Source: Streptomyces parvus (GTDB lineage Bacteria > Actinomycetota > Actinomycetes > Streptomycetales > Streptomycetaceae). From it: DNA of 64,000 nucleotides. Position 1 is the stretch's first letter; every line of letters starts with the position of its first letter. Both the position numbers and the translations under genes were made by a program. This document shows positions 42,483-51,537 of this stretch, piece after piece. The DNA lies in NCBI RefSeq assembly GCF_032121415.1, contig NZ_CP135079.1:992001-1056000 (forward strand). The letters run 5' to 3'. The notes beneath the pieces were generated by a model that saw only the letters and a list, made by a program, of their open reading frames with translations, searched no databases and was not told the DNA's origin.

Positions 42483-43463
42483 TCAGACCGTGCCGAGGAT
42501 GTCGACGACGAAGACCAGGTTGTTCTTGGCCAGCTGGTTGGAGGGGTCGGCTCCGTAGGCCTGGTTCGGCGGGATCGTCAGCAGGACACGGTCGCCGACG
42601 TGCTTGCCGACCAGCCCCTTGTCCCAGCCCTGGATGACGCCGCCGACGCCGATCGGGAAGGCGCTCGCGCCACCGTGGTCCCAGGAGGAGTCGAACTTCT
42701 TGCCGTCCTCCCATTTCACCCCGGTGTACTGGACGACCAGGCCCTCGCCGGCCTTGACCGCGGCACCGTCGCCCTTGATCAGCACCTGCTCCTTGAGAGC
42801 CTTCGGGGCCTTCTCGCCCTTGGGGATGGTGATGGTCGCGGCCTTCTGCGACGCGGCCTTCACCTCGGGCATCCCGGCCTCACTGGCGGCCTGGGCCCCC
42901 TTGGCCTCGCCCTTCTTGTCCACCTTCTTGGCGTTGACGATGTCGACGACCCAGACCAGCGGGTCGGTGGGCTTGATCCCGGACTGCGGGTTCAGCTGCT
43001 CGCCGACGATCGCCTCGGCCGTGCCTTCGACCTGGACCCGGCTGCCGACCTTGTGACCGGCCAGCGCGTCCGCGACCTTGGTCGGCAGCATCTGCCCCTG
43101 CTGGCCGACCTCCTGAACGACCTGGGCGCGGGGGGCCTTCGGGTCGGCGCCCTGCCGCTTGGCCCAGGTGGAACCGAGCGCCTCGATGTTGCCGGCGAAG
43201 TCCAGGCGGACGATGTCGCCCTTCTTCACCTCGGCGCCGTCACCGGTCGAGACGTCGCTCGCGACGACCTCGTCGGAGACCTTGGCGTCCTTGGCGATCT
43301 CGATCTTGGGCTCGGCACCGAACTTCCCGGAGACCTCGGCGACGGGGCCCGAGTTCTTCGGCGCGGCGTCGTCCTTGGAATCGGAACCGCAGGCGGCGGT
43401 GATCAGCAGAGCGGGCACAGCCAGCAGGGCGGCGGCACGCCGGGCAGTTTTCGTGGGGATCAT
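42483..43463 (-). CDS. FKBP-type isomerase lipoprotein with two FKBP domains
   Basis: Exported lipoprotein (326 aa). Signal peptide with lipobox ITAAC (Cys25) and a following GSDSKDD linker. A degenerate first FKBP domain (~70-185, KKGDIVRLDFAGNIEALG) is followed by a canonical one (~215-326, LVVQYTGVKWEDGKKFDSSW, VIQGWDKGLVGKHVGD, QAYGADPSNQL). It probably helps fold exported proteins at the membrane surface. It lies between pafA and the cytosolic FKBP gene. Confidence 0.92.
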   Translation of the reverse strand: MIPTKTARRAAALLAVPALLITAACGSDSKDDAAPKNSGPVAEVSGKFGAEPKIEIAKDAKVSDEVVASDVSTGDGAEVKKGDIVRLDFAGNIEALGSTWAKRQGADPKAPRAQVVQEVGQQGQMLPTKVADALAGHKVGSRVQVEGTAEAIVGEQLNPQSGIKPTDPLVWVVDIVNAKKVDKKGEAKGAQAASEAGMPEVKAASQKAATITIPKGEKAPKALKEQVLIKGDGAAVKAGEGLVVQYTGVKWEDGKKFDSSWDHGGASAFPIGVGGVIQGWDKGLVGKHVGDRVLLTIPPNQAYGADPSNQLAKNNLVFVVDILGTV

Positions 43464-43546
43464 CAGTCCAACTCGCGTAGGGGGCTCCGGGCACTCCCGC
43501 CACTCTACGACTTCGCCCCAGCGGCATCACGGATACCGACACGGCT

Positions 43547-43575
43547 GTACGCCGGGGCGGGCTGCCCCGGCGTAC
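43547..43575. terminator. Hairpin between pafA and the FKBP lipoprotein gene
   Basis: A 12-bp perfect stem (43547-43558 with 43564-43575) has a 5-base loop. It is the likely end of the pafA transcript. Confidence 0.7.
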
Positions 43576-43624
43576 AATGTGTCCCTTTTCCCACGAGTCC
43601 CGCGCTCCCGCGCGGGCCGGCCCG

Positions 43625-44986
43625 TCACATGCCGGCGATGAGCTTCTCCACCCGCTCGTCCACGGACCGGAACGGGTCCTTGCACAGCACCGTGCGCTGC
43701 GCCTGGTCGTTGAGCTTGAGGTGGACCCAGTCGACGGTGAAGTCCCTCCGCTGCTCCTGGGCCCTGCGGATGAAGTCGCCGCGCAGCCGCGCCCGGGTGG
43801 TCTGCGGGGGCACCGTCTTGCCCTCGAAGATCTTCAGGTCGTTGCAGATGCGGGCCGTCTGCCCCTTCTTCTCCAGGAGGTAGAAGAGACCGCGTCGGCG
43901 GTGGATGTCGTGGTAGGCGAGGTCTATCTGGGCGACCCGCGGGTTCGACATGGTCATGTTGTGCTTGGCCCGGTACCGCTCGATGAGCTTGTACTTCATG
44001 ACCCAGTCGATCTCGGTGTCGATCCGGTCGAGGTCCTGGGCCTCGATCGCCTCCAGGGCGCGGCCCCACAGCTCCAGGACCTGGTCGACGGTGCCGGTGC
44101 GGATGCCCCGGCGTTCGACGAAGTCCACGGCCTTCTCGTAGTACTCCCGCTGGACCTCGATGGCAGAGGCCTCCCGGCCGCTGGCGAGACGCACCTTGCG
44201 CTGTCCGGTGAGGTCGTGGCTGACCTCGCGGATGGCCCGGATCGGGTTCTCCAGGGTCAGGTCGCGCATCACCGTGCCCGCCTCGATCATGCGGAGCACC
44301 AGGTCGGTGGCGCCGACCTTGAGCAGCATGGTCGTCTCGGACATGTTCGAGTCACCGACGATGACGTGGAGGCGGCGGTACCGCTCGGCGTCGGCGTGGG
44401 GTTCGTCGCGGGTGTTGATGATCGGCCGGGAGCGGGTCGTCGCGGAGCTGACGCCCTCCCAGATGTGCTCGGCACGCTGGCTGACGCAGTAGACAGCGCC
44501 GCGCGGCGTCTGGAGCACCTTGCCGGCGCCGCAGATCAGCTGCCTGGTGACGAGGAACGGAATGAGGATGTCCGCGAGCCGGGAGAATTCTCCGTGCCGG
44601 GCCACGAGGTAGTTCTCGTGGCAGCCGTAGGAGTTTCCCGCCGAGTCGGTGTTGTTCTTGAAGAGATAGACGTCGCCCGCGATTCCCTCCTCGTGCAGGC
44701 GGCGTTCGGCGTCGACGAGCAGGCCTTCGAGAATGCGCTCGCCGGCCTTGTCGTGGGTGACCAGTTCGGTCACGTTGTCGCATTCCGGGGTTGCGTATTC
44801 CGGATGCGATCCCACGTCGAGGTAGAGGCGGGCGCCGTTCCGCAGAAAGACATTGCTGCTGCGGCCCCATGACACGACACGGCGGAAGAGGTAGCGCGCC
44901 ACTTCGTCAGGTGACAGTCGGCGCTGTCCCCTGAACGTGCACGTGACGCCGTACTCGTTCTCCAGCCCGAAAATGCGGCGGTCCAT
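43625..44986 (-). CDS. pafA: Pup-protein ligase
   Basis: PafA (453 aa) joins the C-terminal glutamate of Pup to substrate lysines, marking them for the proteasome. The glutamine-synthetase-like core shows GLENEYG (Mg ligand Glu9) and the catalytic Asp57 in [33 protein letters not shown] and [15 protein letters not shown] are further family marks. The short loop after residue 30, compared with Dop, identifies it as the ligase. It starts nine bases after the MFS stop. Confidence 0.97.
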   Translation of the reverse strand: MDRRIFGLENEYGVTCTFRGQRRLSPDEVARYLFRRVVSWGRSSNVFLRNGARLYLDVGSHPEYATPECDNVTELVTHDKAGERILEGLLVDAERRLHEEGIAGDVYLFKNNTDSAGNSYGCHENYLVARHGEFSRLADILIPFLVTRQLICGAGKVLQTPRGAVYCVSQRAEHIWEGVSSATTRSRPIINTRDEPHADAERYRRLHVIVGDSNMSETTMLLKVGATDLVLRMIEAGTVMRDLTLENPIRAIREVSHDLTGQRKVRLASGREASAIEVQREYYEKAVDFVERRGIRTGTVDQVLELWGRALEAIEAQDLDRIDTEIDWVMKYKLIERYRAKHNMTMSNPRVAQIDLAYHDIHRRRGLFYLLEKKGQTARICNDLKIFEGKTVPPQTTRARLRGDFIRRAQEQRRDFTVDWVHLKLNDQAQRTVLCKDPFRSVDERVEKLIAGM

Positions 44987-44995
44987 GACTGAACA

Positions 44996-46267
44996 TTACG
45001 CCTTGTGGCCCGAGCTGAAACCGGGTTCGACGGCACCGTTTCGATCATTTTCCGATCCCGTCACGACGGCGGCCGTACGGGCGGGAGCTGCCGGGACGCC
45101 CCCGAGGACCTTCCCGGTGGCCAGGAGGACCACCAGGGCGGCCACTCCCCCGGCCCCCGCGACGGCGAAGCTCCAGGCGGTCGACCCGAGTTCGACGGCC
45201 GGTCCGGCGACGGCCGTGCCGGCCGCGGCGCCTACGCCGAACGTGGTGACGAGCCAGGAGAACGCCTCGGTCACGGTGCCGCGCGGGGCGTGGCGGTCGA
45301 CCACGATGAAGGAGCAGGCGATGGCCGGGGCGAGGAAGACCCCGGCGAGAGCGGCGAAGGCGGTCATGAGCGGCACCGAGGGGGTGAGCGCCAGCGGCAG
45401 GTAGCCCAGCGCCAGTAGTCCGACGATGACCCGCAGCCGCTTCTCGGGGGCGCCGGCCCACTGCCGTGCCCCGTAGACCAGTCCGCCGATCAGCGCGCCG
45501 AGGCCGAGGGCGGCCATCAGCCAGCCGTACACCGACTCCCGCCCGTGGTCGTCGGCGTACGCCACCCCGGCCACGGTGATGGAGCCGAGGGCGAGGCCGA
45601 CGAAGAAGAACGCGCCGAGGAGCGCGAGGAGTCCGGGCGAGCGCAGGGCGCCGAGCCAGTGCGCCTCGCGGGGTGCGGAGCGCCAGGTGCGCGAGGGCTC
45701 GGACAGGACGACCGAGAGGGCGCCGAGGACGCCGATGGCGTTGATGACGAGCAGCGCGGCGGCCGGGGACCAGAGCGAGACGAGCAGCGTCACCAGGAGC
45801 GGTCCGACGGTGAACATGATCTCCTGCGCCACGGCGTCCATGGCGTAGGCCCGGTGCACCTGGCCCTCACCCTTGAGGACGCTGGGCCACAGGGCCCGCA
45901 GGCCGCCCTCCAAGGGCGGGGTGGCGATTCCGGCGACGATGACGGCGAGGTAGGCCAGCGGGAGCGAGCCGAGGCCGGTGAGGGCCAGCAGGGCCATCCC
46001 GAGCGCGGAGAGCACGGCGGCCGGGAGCTGGACGCGCGGCTGCCCGTACAGGTCGACCGCGCGGCCGAGCAGCGGCTGCCCGACGGCGGTGGCCAGGCCG
46101 TACGCGGCGGCGAGCGCGCCGGCCAGGGTGTAGCTGCCGCCCTCCGCCCGGGTGAACAGCACGATCGCGATGTGCGCGGTGCCGTTGGGCAGCCGCCCCA
46201 CCAGGGTGCCCGTCAGCAGCCGGGCGGCATGCCGCGCCCGGAGGATGTCCAGATATCCCGCGGCCAT
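44996..46267 (-). CDS. MFS transporter
   Basis: Major facilitator of 423 aa with 12 predicted transmembrane helices. The cytoplasmic loop GRAVDLYGQPRVQL after helix 2 is a variant of motif A. A long run of Gly/Ala helices suggests a drug or sugar efflux-type DHA/SET relative. Divergent from a LacI regulator with 135 bases between, so probably regulated by it. It may be co-transcribed with pafA, which starts nine bases downstream. Confidence 0.87.
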   Translation of the reverse strand: MAAGYLDILRARHAARLLTGTLVGRLPNGTAHIAIVLFTRAEGGSYTLAGALAAAYGLATAVGQPLLGRAVDLYGQPRVQLPAAVLSALGMALLALTGLGSLPLAYLAVIVAGIATPPLEGGLRALWPSVLKGEGQVHRAYAMDAVAQEIMFTVGPLLVTLLVSLWSPAAALLVINAIGVLGALSVVLSEPSRTWRSAPREAHWLGALRSPGLLALLGAFFFVGLALGSITVAGVAYADDHGRESVYGWLMAALGLGALIGGLVYGARQWAGAPEKRLRVIVGLLALGYLPLALTPSVPLMTAFAALAGVFLAPAIACSFIVVDRHAPRGTVTEAFSWLVTTFGVGAAAGTAVAGPAVELGSTAWSFAVAGAGGVAALVVLLATGKVLGGVPAAPARTAAVVTGSENDRNGAVEPGFSSGHKA

Positions 46268-46312
46268 TCCCGCCCCTCTCCGCCCCGGCCGGCCGTGCGC
46301 CCGCCGAAGTGT

Positions 46313-46339
46313 TACGTATAACGTCGAGGTTCATACGTA
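46313..46339. promoter_or_regulatory. Two TACGTA palindromes 21 bp apart, candidate LacI operators
   Basis: TACGTA occurs at 46313-46318 and 46334-46339, two helical turns apart. Both carry AT-rich flanks (TTACGTATAA, CATACGTACC) with the central CG typical of LacI-family sites. They lie in the MFS/LacI divergent gap. Confidence 0.5.
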
Positions 46340-46402
46340 CCATGTGCGCAGTTCGCGGGTCCACCCCGCGGTGTTACGGAGACGTCCCGCACGGAGGCAC
46401 GA

Positions 46403-47437
46403 GTGACCAGCGCCCAGCAGCCCGTCCCCGCCCGGCCCACCAGTCGTGATGTGGCCCGGGCGGCGGGCGTCTCCCAGGCGACGGTCTCCCTGGTGCTCGG
46501 CGGGAAGTGGCCGGGCCGGGTGTCGGAGGTCACCGCCCGGCGGGTGAGGGAGGCCGCGACGGAGCTCGGCTACCGGCCCAACCTGGCGGCCCGCAGTCTG
46601 CGGCTCGGCCGCACGAGGACCGCGCTGCTGGTGGTCCCGGCGCTCACCAACGAGTTCTTCGCCCGGGTGTACGCGGGGGCGGCGGCGCTCGCCGCCGAGC
46701 ACGACTTCGGTGTGGTGCTCTACCCCTCGCCGGACGGCACGGGCCCGGCCCGGGACCCCTTCGCCTCGGCACGGGCCGCTCTCGACGGGGTCATCGCGTC
46801 CTCGATGGCCGCCGAGGCGCTGGACGCGCTGCACGGGGCGGATCTGCCGCTGGTGATGCTGGACAGCGACCCCTCCGACACCGGGCCCGCCGCCCGTGTG
46901 AACCTCGACATCGCGGACGGGATGCGGCAGGTGACGGGCCATCTGCTGGAGCTCGGCCACCGTCGCTTCCTGCATCTGGCGTCCGCCGTGGACACCTGGA
47001 CGTTCGCGGTACGCGCCGAGGCGCTGTACGACGCGCTGGGCGCGGCGGGGGATGCGACGGTGCGTACGGTACGTGCCCCGCTGGACGTGGGGGCGGGGCG
47101 CGAGGCGGCCGAGCAGGCTCTGGCGGTCACCGGGGACCGGCCCACCGCGATCGTCTGCGACGACGACATCCTGGCCGCCGGAGCCTGCAAGGCGGCGCGC
47201 AGGCTCGGACTGCGGGTGCCGGACGAGTTGTCGGTGACCGGGTTCGACGACCTGGCGCTGGCCACCGCGCTGGAGCCGGAGCTGACCACCGTGCGACTGC
47301 CGGCGGAGCGGGTCGGGGAGCGGGGCATGGAGGCGCTGCTCGCCGTGCTGGACGGCCGCCCCGCCGAGCAGGGCGGTCTGCCGGTCCGGCTCGTCGTACG
47401 CGGCTCCACGGCGCCCCCGCCCGCCGACCGGGCATGA
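46403..47437 (+). CDS. LacI-family transcriptional regulator
   Basis: LacI/PurR-type repressor (344 aa). The helix-turn-helix TSRDVARAAGVSQATVSLVL and hinge region RPNLAARSLRLGRT precede a two-lobed sugar-binding-type effector domain ending in DELSVTGFDDLALATALEP and TTVRLPAERVGERGMEALL. GTG start with GGAGG upstream. The effector is unknown; the divergent MFS gene is the likely target. Confidence 0.93.
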   Translation: MTSAQQPVPARPTSRDVARAAGVSQATVSLVLGGKWPGRVSEVTARRVREAATELGYRPNLAARSLRLGRTRTALLVVPALTNEFFARVYAGAAALAAEHDFGVVLYPSPDGTGPARDPFASARAALDGVIASSMAAEALDALHGADLPLVMLDSDPSDTGPAARVNLDIADGMRQVTGHLLELGHRRFLHLASAVDTWTFAVRAEALYDALGAAGDATVRTVRAPLDVGAGREAAEQALAVTGDRPTAIVCDDDILAAGACKAARRLGLRVPDELSVTGFDDLALATALEPELTTVRLPAERVGERGMEALLAVLDGRPAEQGGLPVRLVVRGSTAPPPADRA

Positions 47438-47439
47438 CG

Positions 47440-47467
47440 GTGCCCCCGGGCAGGGGCCCGGGGGCAC
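47440..47467. terminator. Bidirectional terminator between lacI-like and prcA genes
   Basis: A 12-bp perfect stem (47440-47451 with 47456-47467) closes an AGGG loop. It fills the 46-base gap between the convergent stops. Confidence 0.82.
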
Positions 47468-47483
47468 GCCGAGCGCCGCTCGG

Positions 47484-48290
47484 CTACTTGCCGGTCTCCT
47501 CCGTGGAGCCGGACGCGCTGCCGGTGCCGGTATCGGTGGAGTCGCCGTCCTCGGCGTCGGACGGGGCGTCCGTGGGCGTGGTGGCCGCGGCTTCCGTCCC
47601 CAGAAGCCGGGCGAGCTGACGGCCGACGATCCGCTTGAACTTGCGCTGCTGGGGGCGGGTGCGGTCCAGGACCGCGACCTCCAGGCGCTCCGCGGGGATC
47701 TCCCGCTCGCCGCCGCCCGGCTCCCGCGAGAGGGCCTGGACGGCCAGCTTGAGCGCCTCGGCCAGCGTCATGCCGTCGCGGTGCCGCTGGTCGAGGAAGC
47801 TGCTGATCTGTTCGGAATTGCCGCCGACCGCGACCGAGCCGTGCTCGTCCACGATCGAACCGTCGTGCGGCAGCCGGTAGATCTGGTCGCCCTCGGGCTC
47901 GCTGCCGACCTCGGCGACCACCAGCTCCACCTCGTACGGCTTCTCGGCCGCGCTGGAGAAGATGGTGCCGAGCGTCTGGGCGTAGACGTTGGCCAGCCCA
48001 CGGGCCGTCACATCGTCCCGGTCGTAGGTGTATCCGCGCAGATCGGCGTAGCGCACACCGCCGATGCGGAGGTTCTCGTACTCGTTGTACTTGCCGGCGG
48101 CGGCGAAGCCGATCCGGTCGTAGATCTCGCTGAACTTGTGGAGCGCGCGGGACGGGTTCTCGCCGACGAACACAATGCCGTCGGCGTACTGCAGCACAAC
48201 GAGGCTGCGACCACGGGCGATGCCCTTGCGGGCGTATTCCGCCCGGTCGGCCATGGCCTGCTGGGGTGAGACATAGAACGGCGTCGACAC
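47484..48290 (-). CDS. prcA: 20S proteasome alpha subunit
   Basis: Structural alpha-ring subunit (268 aa) forming the gated entry of the actinobacterial 20S core. The N-terminal gate sequence [20 protein letters not shown] and the block [17 protein letters not shown] are characteristic. The C-terminus has a long Ser/Thr/Asp/Glu-rich tail (~230-268) that lacks structure. GTG start. It lies 59 bases after prcB on the same strand. Confidence 0.97.
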   Translation of the reverse strand: MSTPFYVSPQQAMADRAEYARKGIARGRSLVVLQYADGIVFVGENPSRALHKFSEIYDRIGFAAAGKYNEYENLRIGGVRYADLRGYTYDRDDVTARGLANVYAQTLGTIFSSAAEKPYEVELVVAEVGSEPEGDQIYRLPHDGSIVDEHGSVAVGGNSEQISSFLDQRHRDGMTLAEALKLAVQALSREPGGGEREIPAERLEVAVLDRTRPQQRKFKRIVGRQLARLLGTEAAATTPTDAPSDAEDGDSTDTGTGSASGSTEETGK

Positions 48291-48349
48291 CGGCTATCCG
48301 TCCCTTCCTGTCAGTGACGAGTGCATCGGAAAAAGGCTCGGAGTCCGGA

Positions 48350-49195
48350 TCAGAGCAGCGCGGCGCGCGGGCCGTCGGGCTGCTCGAGTCGGCGTTCCAG
48401 AATGGAACGCGCGATCTCGGAGGACTCCTGGTCGGTCAGCCTCCGGAAGCCTTCGTCGGTGATGACGGTGACGATCGGATAGATGCGGCGGGCCACGTCC
48501 GGCCCTCCGGTCGCCGAGTCGTCGTCCGCCGCGTCGTACAGCGCCTGGACGACCAGGGTGAGGGCCTGTTCCTGCGTCAGGTCCTCACGGTAGAGCTTCT
48601 TCATCGAGCCGCGGGCGAAGATCGACCCGGAGCCGGTGGCGGCGTACCCGGTCTCCTCGGAGCGGCCGCCGGTGACGTCGTAGGAGAAGATGCGGCCCTT
48701 CTCGCGGTCGACGTCGTAGCCCGCGAAGAGGGGAACCACGGCGAGGCCCTGCATGGCCATGGCGAGATTGGAGCGGATCATGGTGGAGAGCCGGTTGGCC
48801 TTGCCCTCCAGGGAGAGCTGGGCGCCCTCGACCTTCTCGAAGTGCTCCAGCTCCAGCTGGAACAGCTTGACCATCTCCACGGCCAGCCCGGCGGTGCCCG
48901 CGATACCCACCGCGGAGTACTCGTCGGCCGGGAAGACCTTCTCGATGTCGCGCTGCGCGATCATGTTGCCCATGGTGGCGCGCCGGTCGCCTGCCAGGAC
49001 CACGCCACCGGGGAAGGACGCGGCGACGATGGTCGTCCCGTGCGGCGCCTCGATCGCCCCCTGGAGCGGCGGCAGGCTGCGGTTGCCCGGGAGCATCTCG
49101 GGCGACTGGTCGGACAGGAAGTCCATGAACGAGGACGAACCCGGCGTCAGGAAGGCAGCTGGTAGACGCCCGGTGCTACGAGTGTTGGCTTCCAC
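48350..49195 (-). CDS. prcB: 20S proteasome beta subunit
   Basis: Catalytic beta subunit (281 aa) made with a 53-residue propeptide. Autocleavage between Gly53 and Thr54 ([11 protein letters not shown]) exposes the N-terminal threonine nucleophile. Asp ([15 protein letters not shown]) and Lys residues of the active site are present. GTG at 49195 is chosen because GGAGGG lies upstream and the N-terminus [15 protein letters not shown] is typical. The frame is open far upstream only because a decayed endonuclease VII fragment shares it. Confidence 0.96.
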   Translation of the reverse strand: MEANTRSTGRLPAAFLTPGSSSFMDFLSDQSPEMLPGNRSLPPLQGAIEAPHGTTIVAASFPGGVVLAGDRRATMGNMIAQRDIEKVFPADEYSAVGIAGTAGLAVEMVKLFQLELEHFEKVEGAQLSLEGKANRLSTMIRSNLAMAMQGLAVVPLFAGYDVDREKGRIFSYDVTGGRSEETGYAATGSGSIFARGSMKKLYREDLTQEQALTLVVQALYDAADDDSATGGPDVARRIYPIVTVITDEGFRRLTDQESSEIARSILERRLEQPDGPRAALL

Positions 49196-49345
49196 GCGTT
49201 TCCCTCCAGGTATGCGATGGCCCTGCGCAAGAAAGTCAGGATCATCCCCCAACTTGCCGATGGCCGAATTGCAGTTGAAGCAACTTGTGCCACGGACCCT
49301 ACCCGCCCCGTGGGAGTGATCCACATGTTCGGCGGGGGAATCCGC
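49147..49345 (-). pseudogene. Decayed endonuclease VII gene between pup and prcB
   Basis: A His-Me-finger nuclease remnant. [15 protein letters not shown] and the CFNC knuckle, then [14 protein letters not shown], are read in the prcB frame. The continuation [16 protein letters not shown] and APGVYQLPS, ending at a TGA (49147-49149), is one frame over. Removing one base from the A-run at 49234-49236 restores one ORF, so a +1 frameshift is visible. The N-terminal half expected of this family is missing; a 34-bp palindrome lies there. The 3' end overlaps prcB by 49 bases. An intact gene occupies this place in other Streptomyces, as I recall. Confidence 0.72.
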
Positions 49346-49381
49346 GCCGATCCGGCGGCCCGTCGACCGGGCCCCGTCGGC

Positions 49382-49415
49382 AGGCGGGGTGACGGCGTAC
49401 GCCGTCACCCCGCCT
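49382..49415. terminator. 34-bp perfect palindrome downstream of pup
   Basis: Every base of 49382-49415 pairs with its mirror (17-bp arms, no loop; in practice a 15-bp stem with a 4-base loop). It starts 25 bases after the pup stop, so it probably terminates or attenuates transcription from arc-dop-pup into prcBA. Confidence 0.75.
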
Positions 49416-49440
49416 CCTACCAAGCGTTCACATTCGTGAA

Positions 49441-49659
49441 CTACTGTCCACCCTTTTGGACGAAGGACCTGACGAAGTCCTCGGCGTTCTCTTCGAGCAC
49501 GTCGTCGATCTCGTCCAGCACCGAGTCGACGTCGTCGCTCAGCTTCTCCTGTCGCTCCGCAAGGTCCTCGGACGCCTGCGCGTCCTGCGCCTGCTCCTCG
49601 ACCTCCTCGGTGGAACGTGTCGCCTTCTGCTGTCCGCCGCCGGTGTCCTTGGTCGCCAT
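49441..49659 (-). CDS. pup: Prokaryotic ubiquitin-like protein Pup
   Basis: Pup (72 aa), disordered modifier attached to proteasome substrates. [16 protein letters not shown] at the N-terminus and the helical ARC-binding segment ([19 protein letters not shown]) are typical. The C-terminus is GGQ, so Dop must deamidate Gln to Glu before ligation. ATG at 49659 follows GGGGTGAG; the frame continues three codons upstream. It lies 129 bases after dop. Confidence 0.97.
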   Translation of the reverse strand: MATKDTGGGQQKATRSTEEVEEQAQDAQASEDLAERQEKLSDDVDSVLDEIDDVLEENAEDFVRSFVQKGGQ

Positions 49660-49788
49660 GTAGCTCACCCCGCTCGGTTCGAAGCAATCGAAGCTCTTGA
49701 TCAGACCCTACCCACCGGGTCCGACATTTGGCCCGGTAGTTGATGCAAGCCCGTGCCTCAGGTGATTGATTCCCAGCCCGGAGGCCTT

Positions 49789-51300
49789 TCAGCCGCCCGA
49801 CAGCGCCCGGACCAGTTCCTCGGCCGTACGGCAGCGGTCGAGCAAATCCTTCACGTGCTCCCTGGTGCCGCGCAGCGGCTCCAGCGTGGGCACCCGCTGC
49901 AGGGAGTCGTGGTCCGGCAGGTCGAAGATCACCGAGTCCCAGGAGGCCGCCGCCACATCATCGGCGTACTGCTCCAGACAGCGGCCGCGGAAGTAGGCCC
50001 TGGTGTCCTCAGGAGGCACCGTACGGGCCCTGGTGACCTGGTCCTCGTTCAGGAGGCGCTTCATCTTCCCTCGCGCCACCAGGCGGTTGTAGAGGCCCTT
50101 GTCGGGCCGTACGTCCGCGTACTGGAGGTCCACCAGATGCAGCCGGGGGGCGTCCCAGTCCAGTGCGTCGCGGCGGCGGTAGCCCTCCATCAGCTCCCGT
50201 TTGGCGATCCAGTCCAGCTCGCCCGACAGGCTCATCGGATCCGTCTCCAGCCGATTGAGGGTGTCCTCCCAGCGGGCCAGGATGTCCTTGGTCTGCTCGT
50301 CGGCGTCGGCGCCGAACCGCTCGTCGACGTATTTGCGGGCCAGCTCGAAGTACTCCATCTGGAGCTGCACGGCGGTGAGTGTCCGGCCGCTGCGGAGCGT
50401 GATCAGCTGACGCAGGTCCGGGTCGTGCGAGACCTCGTGCAGGGTGCGGACGGGCTGGTCGACCGCGAGGTCGACAGTGATGAACGCGTCCTCGATCATC
50501 GACAGCACCAGGGACGTGGTGCCGAGCTTGAGGTAGGTGGAGATCTCCGAGAGGTTGGCGTCGCCGATGATCACGTGGAGCCGGCGGTACTTCTCGGCGT
50601 CGGAGTGGGGCTCGTCCCGGGTGTTGATGATGGGGCGCTTGAGCGTGGTCTCCAGGCCGACCTCGACCTCGAAGTAGTCGGCGCGCTGGCTGATCTGGAA
50701 GCCGTGCTCATGGCCGTCCTGGCCGATACCGACGCGGCCCGCGCCCGTGACGACCTGGCGGGAGACGAAGAACGGCGTCAGATGGCGGACGATGTCCGAG
50801 AACGGCGTCTCCCGCTGCATGAGGTAGTTCTCGTGCGTGCCGTAGGAGGCGCCCTTGTTGTCGGTGTTGTTCTTGTAGAGGTGGATCGGCTGGGCGCCGG
50901 GGATGGCGGCCGCCCGCTCGGCGGCCTCCGCCATGATCCGCTCGCCGGCCTTGTCCCAGAGCACCGCGTCGCGCGGATTGGTGATCTCCGGGGAGCTGTA
51001 CTCGGGGTGCGCGTGGTCGACGTAGAGCCGGGCGCCGTTGGTGAGGATGACATTGGCCAGGCCGATGTCCTCGTCGGTGAGCTGGCTGGAGTCGGCGGTC
51101 TCCCGGGCGAGGTCGAAGCCTCGCGCGTCACGCAGCGGGTTCTCCTCCTCGAAATCCCAGCGGGCGCGGCGCGCCCGGTGCATCGCCGCCGCGTACGCGT
51201 TGACGATCTGGGACGAGGTGAGCATGGCATTGGCGTTGGGGTGGCCGGGGACGGAGATCCCGTACTCCGTCTCGATGCCCATTACTCGCCGTACGGTCAT
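49789..51300 (-). CDS. dop: Pup deamidase/depupylase
   Basis: Dop (503 aa), homologue of PafA that deamidates the Pup C-terminal Gln and removes Pup from substrates. GIETEYG at the N-terminus, catalytic Asp95 in [15 protein letters not shown], and [20 protein letters not shown] are present. The ~40-residue insertion ([20 protein letters not shown]) is the Dop loop that separates it from PafA. ATG start. The arc stop lies 237 bases away across a strong hairpin (51492-51530). Confidence 0.97.
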   Translation of the reverse strand: MTVRRVMGIETEYGISVPGHPNANAMLTSSQIVNAYAAAMHRARRARWDFEEENPLRDARGFDLARETADSSQLTDEDIGLANVILTNGARLYVDHAHPEYSSPEITNPRDAVLWDKAGERIMAEAAERAAAIPGAQPIHLYKNNTDNKGASYGTHENYLMQRETPFSDIVRHLTPFFVSRQVVTGAGRVGIGQDGHEHGFQISQRADYFEVEVGLETTLKRPIINTRDEPHSDAEKYRRLHVIIGDANLSEISTYLKLGTTSLVLSMIEDAFITVDLAVDQPVRTLHEVSHDPDLRQLITLRSGRTLTAVQLQMEYFELARKYVDERFGADADEQTKDILARWEDTLNRLETDPMSLSGELDWIAKRELMEGYRRRDALDWDAPRLHLVDLQYADVRPDKGLYNRLVARGKMKRLLNEDQVTRARTVPPEDTRAYFRGRCLEQYADDVAAASWDSVIFDLPDHDSLQRVPTLEPLRGTREHVKDLLDRCRTAEELVRALSGG

Positions 51301-51491
51301 GCGGCCCTCCTTGCCCGGCGTCGGCCCCTCCCGGAGCGACGCTCACGTACCGCTGCTGTGTCCGGTGCGTCTGTGCGGTGCCCGTCACCGCACTGCGCGA
51401 CTCGGCGGTACCGCAGAGCCTAGAGCGCCTCTGCGCCGGTGGGGAGCTCCATTACGAGTTTGCTCCGGCATGGCCGGAACGTGGGAATGAA

Positions 51492-51530
51492 ACCGGCTGC
51501 GGAAGGCCCCAGGGGCCTTCCGCAGCCGGT
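51492..51530 (-). terminator. Hairpin after arc
   Basis: Two perfect 19-base arms (51492-51510 and 51512-51530) surround a single A, so the folded stem is about 17 bp with a small loop. It begins eight bases past the arc stop. The rest of the 237-base gap before dop shows no other feature, but should hold a dop promoter. Confidence 0.82.
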
Positions 51531-51537
51531 CCGGGTA

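Noticed and set aside
49196..49687. Extended N-terminus of prcB reaching back over pup.
   Set aside because: The beta subunit has a normal propeptide from the GTG at 49195 with a good ribosome site. The upstream frame is the endonuclease remnant and antisense-like sequence over pup.
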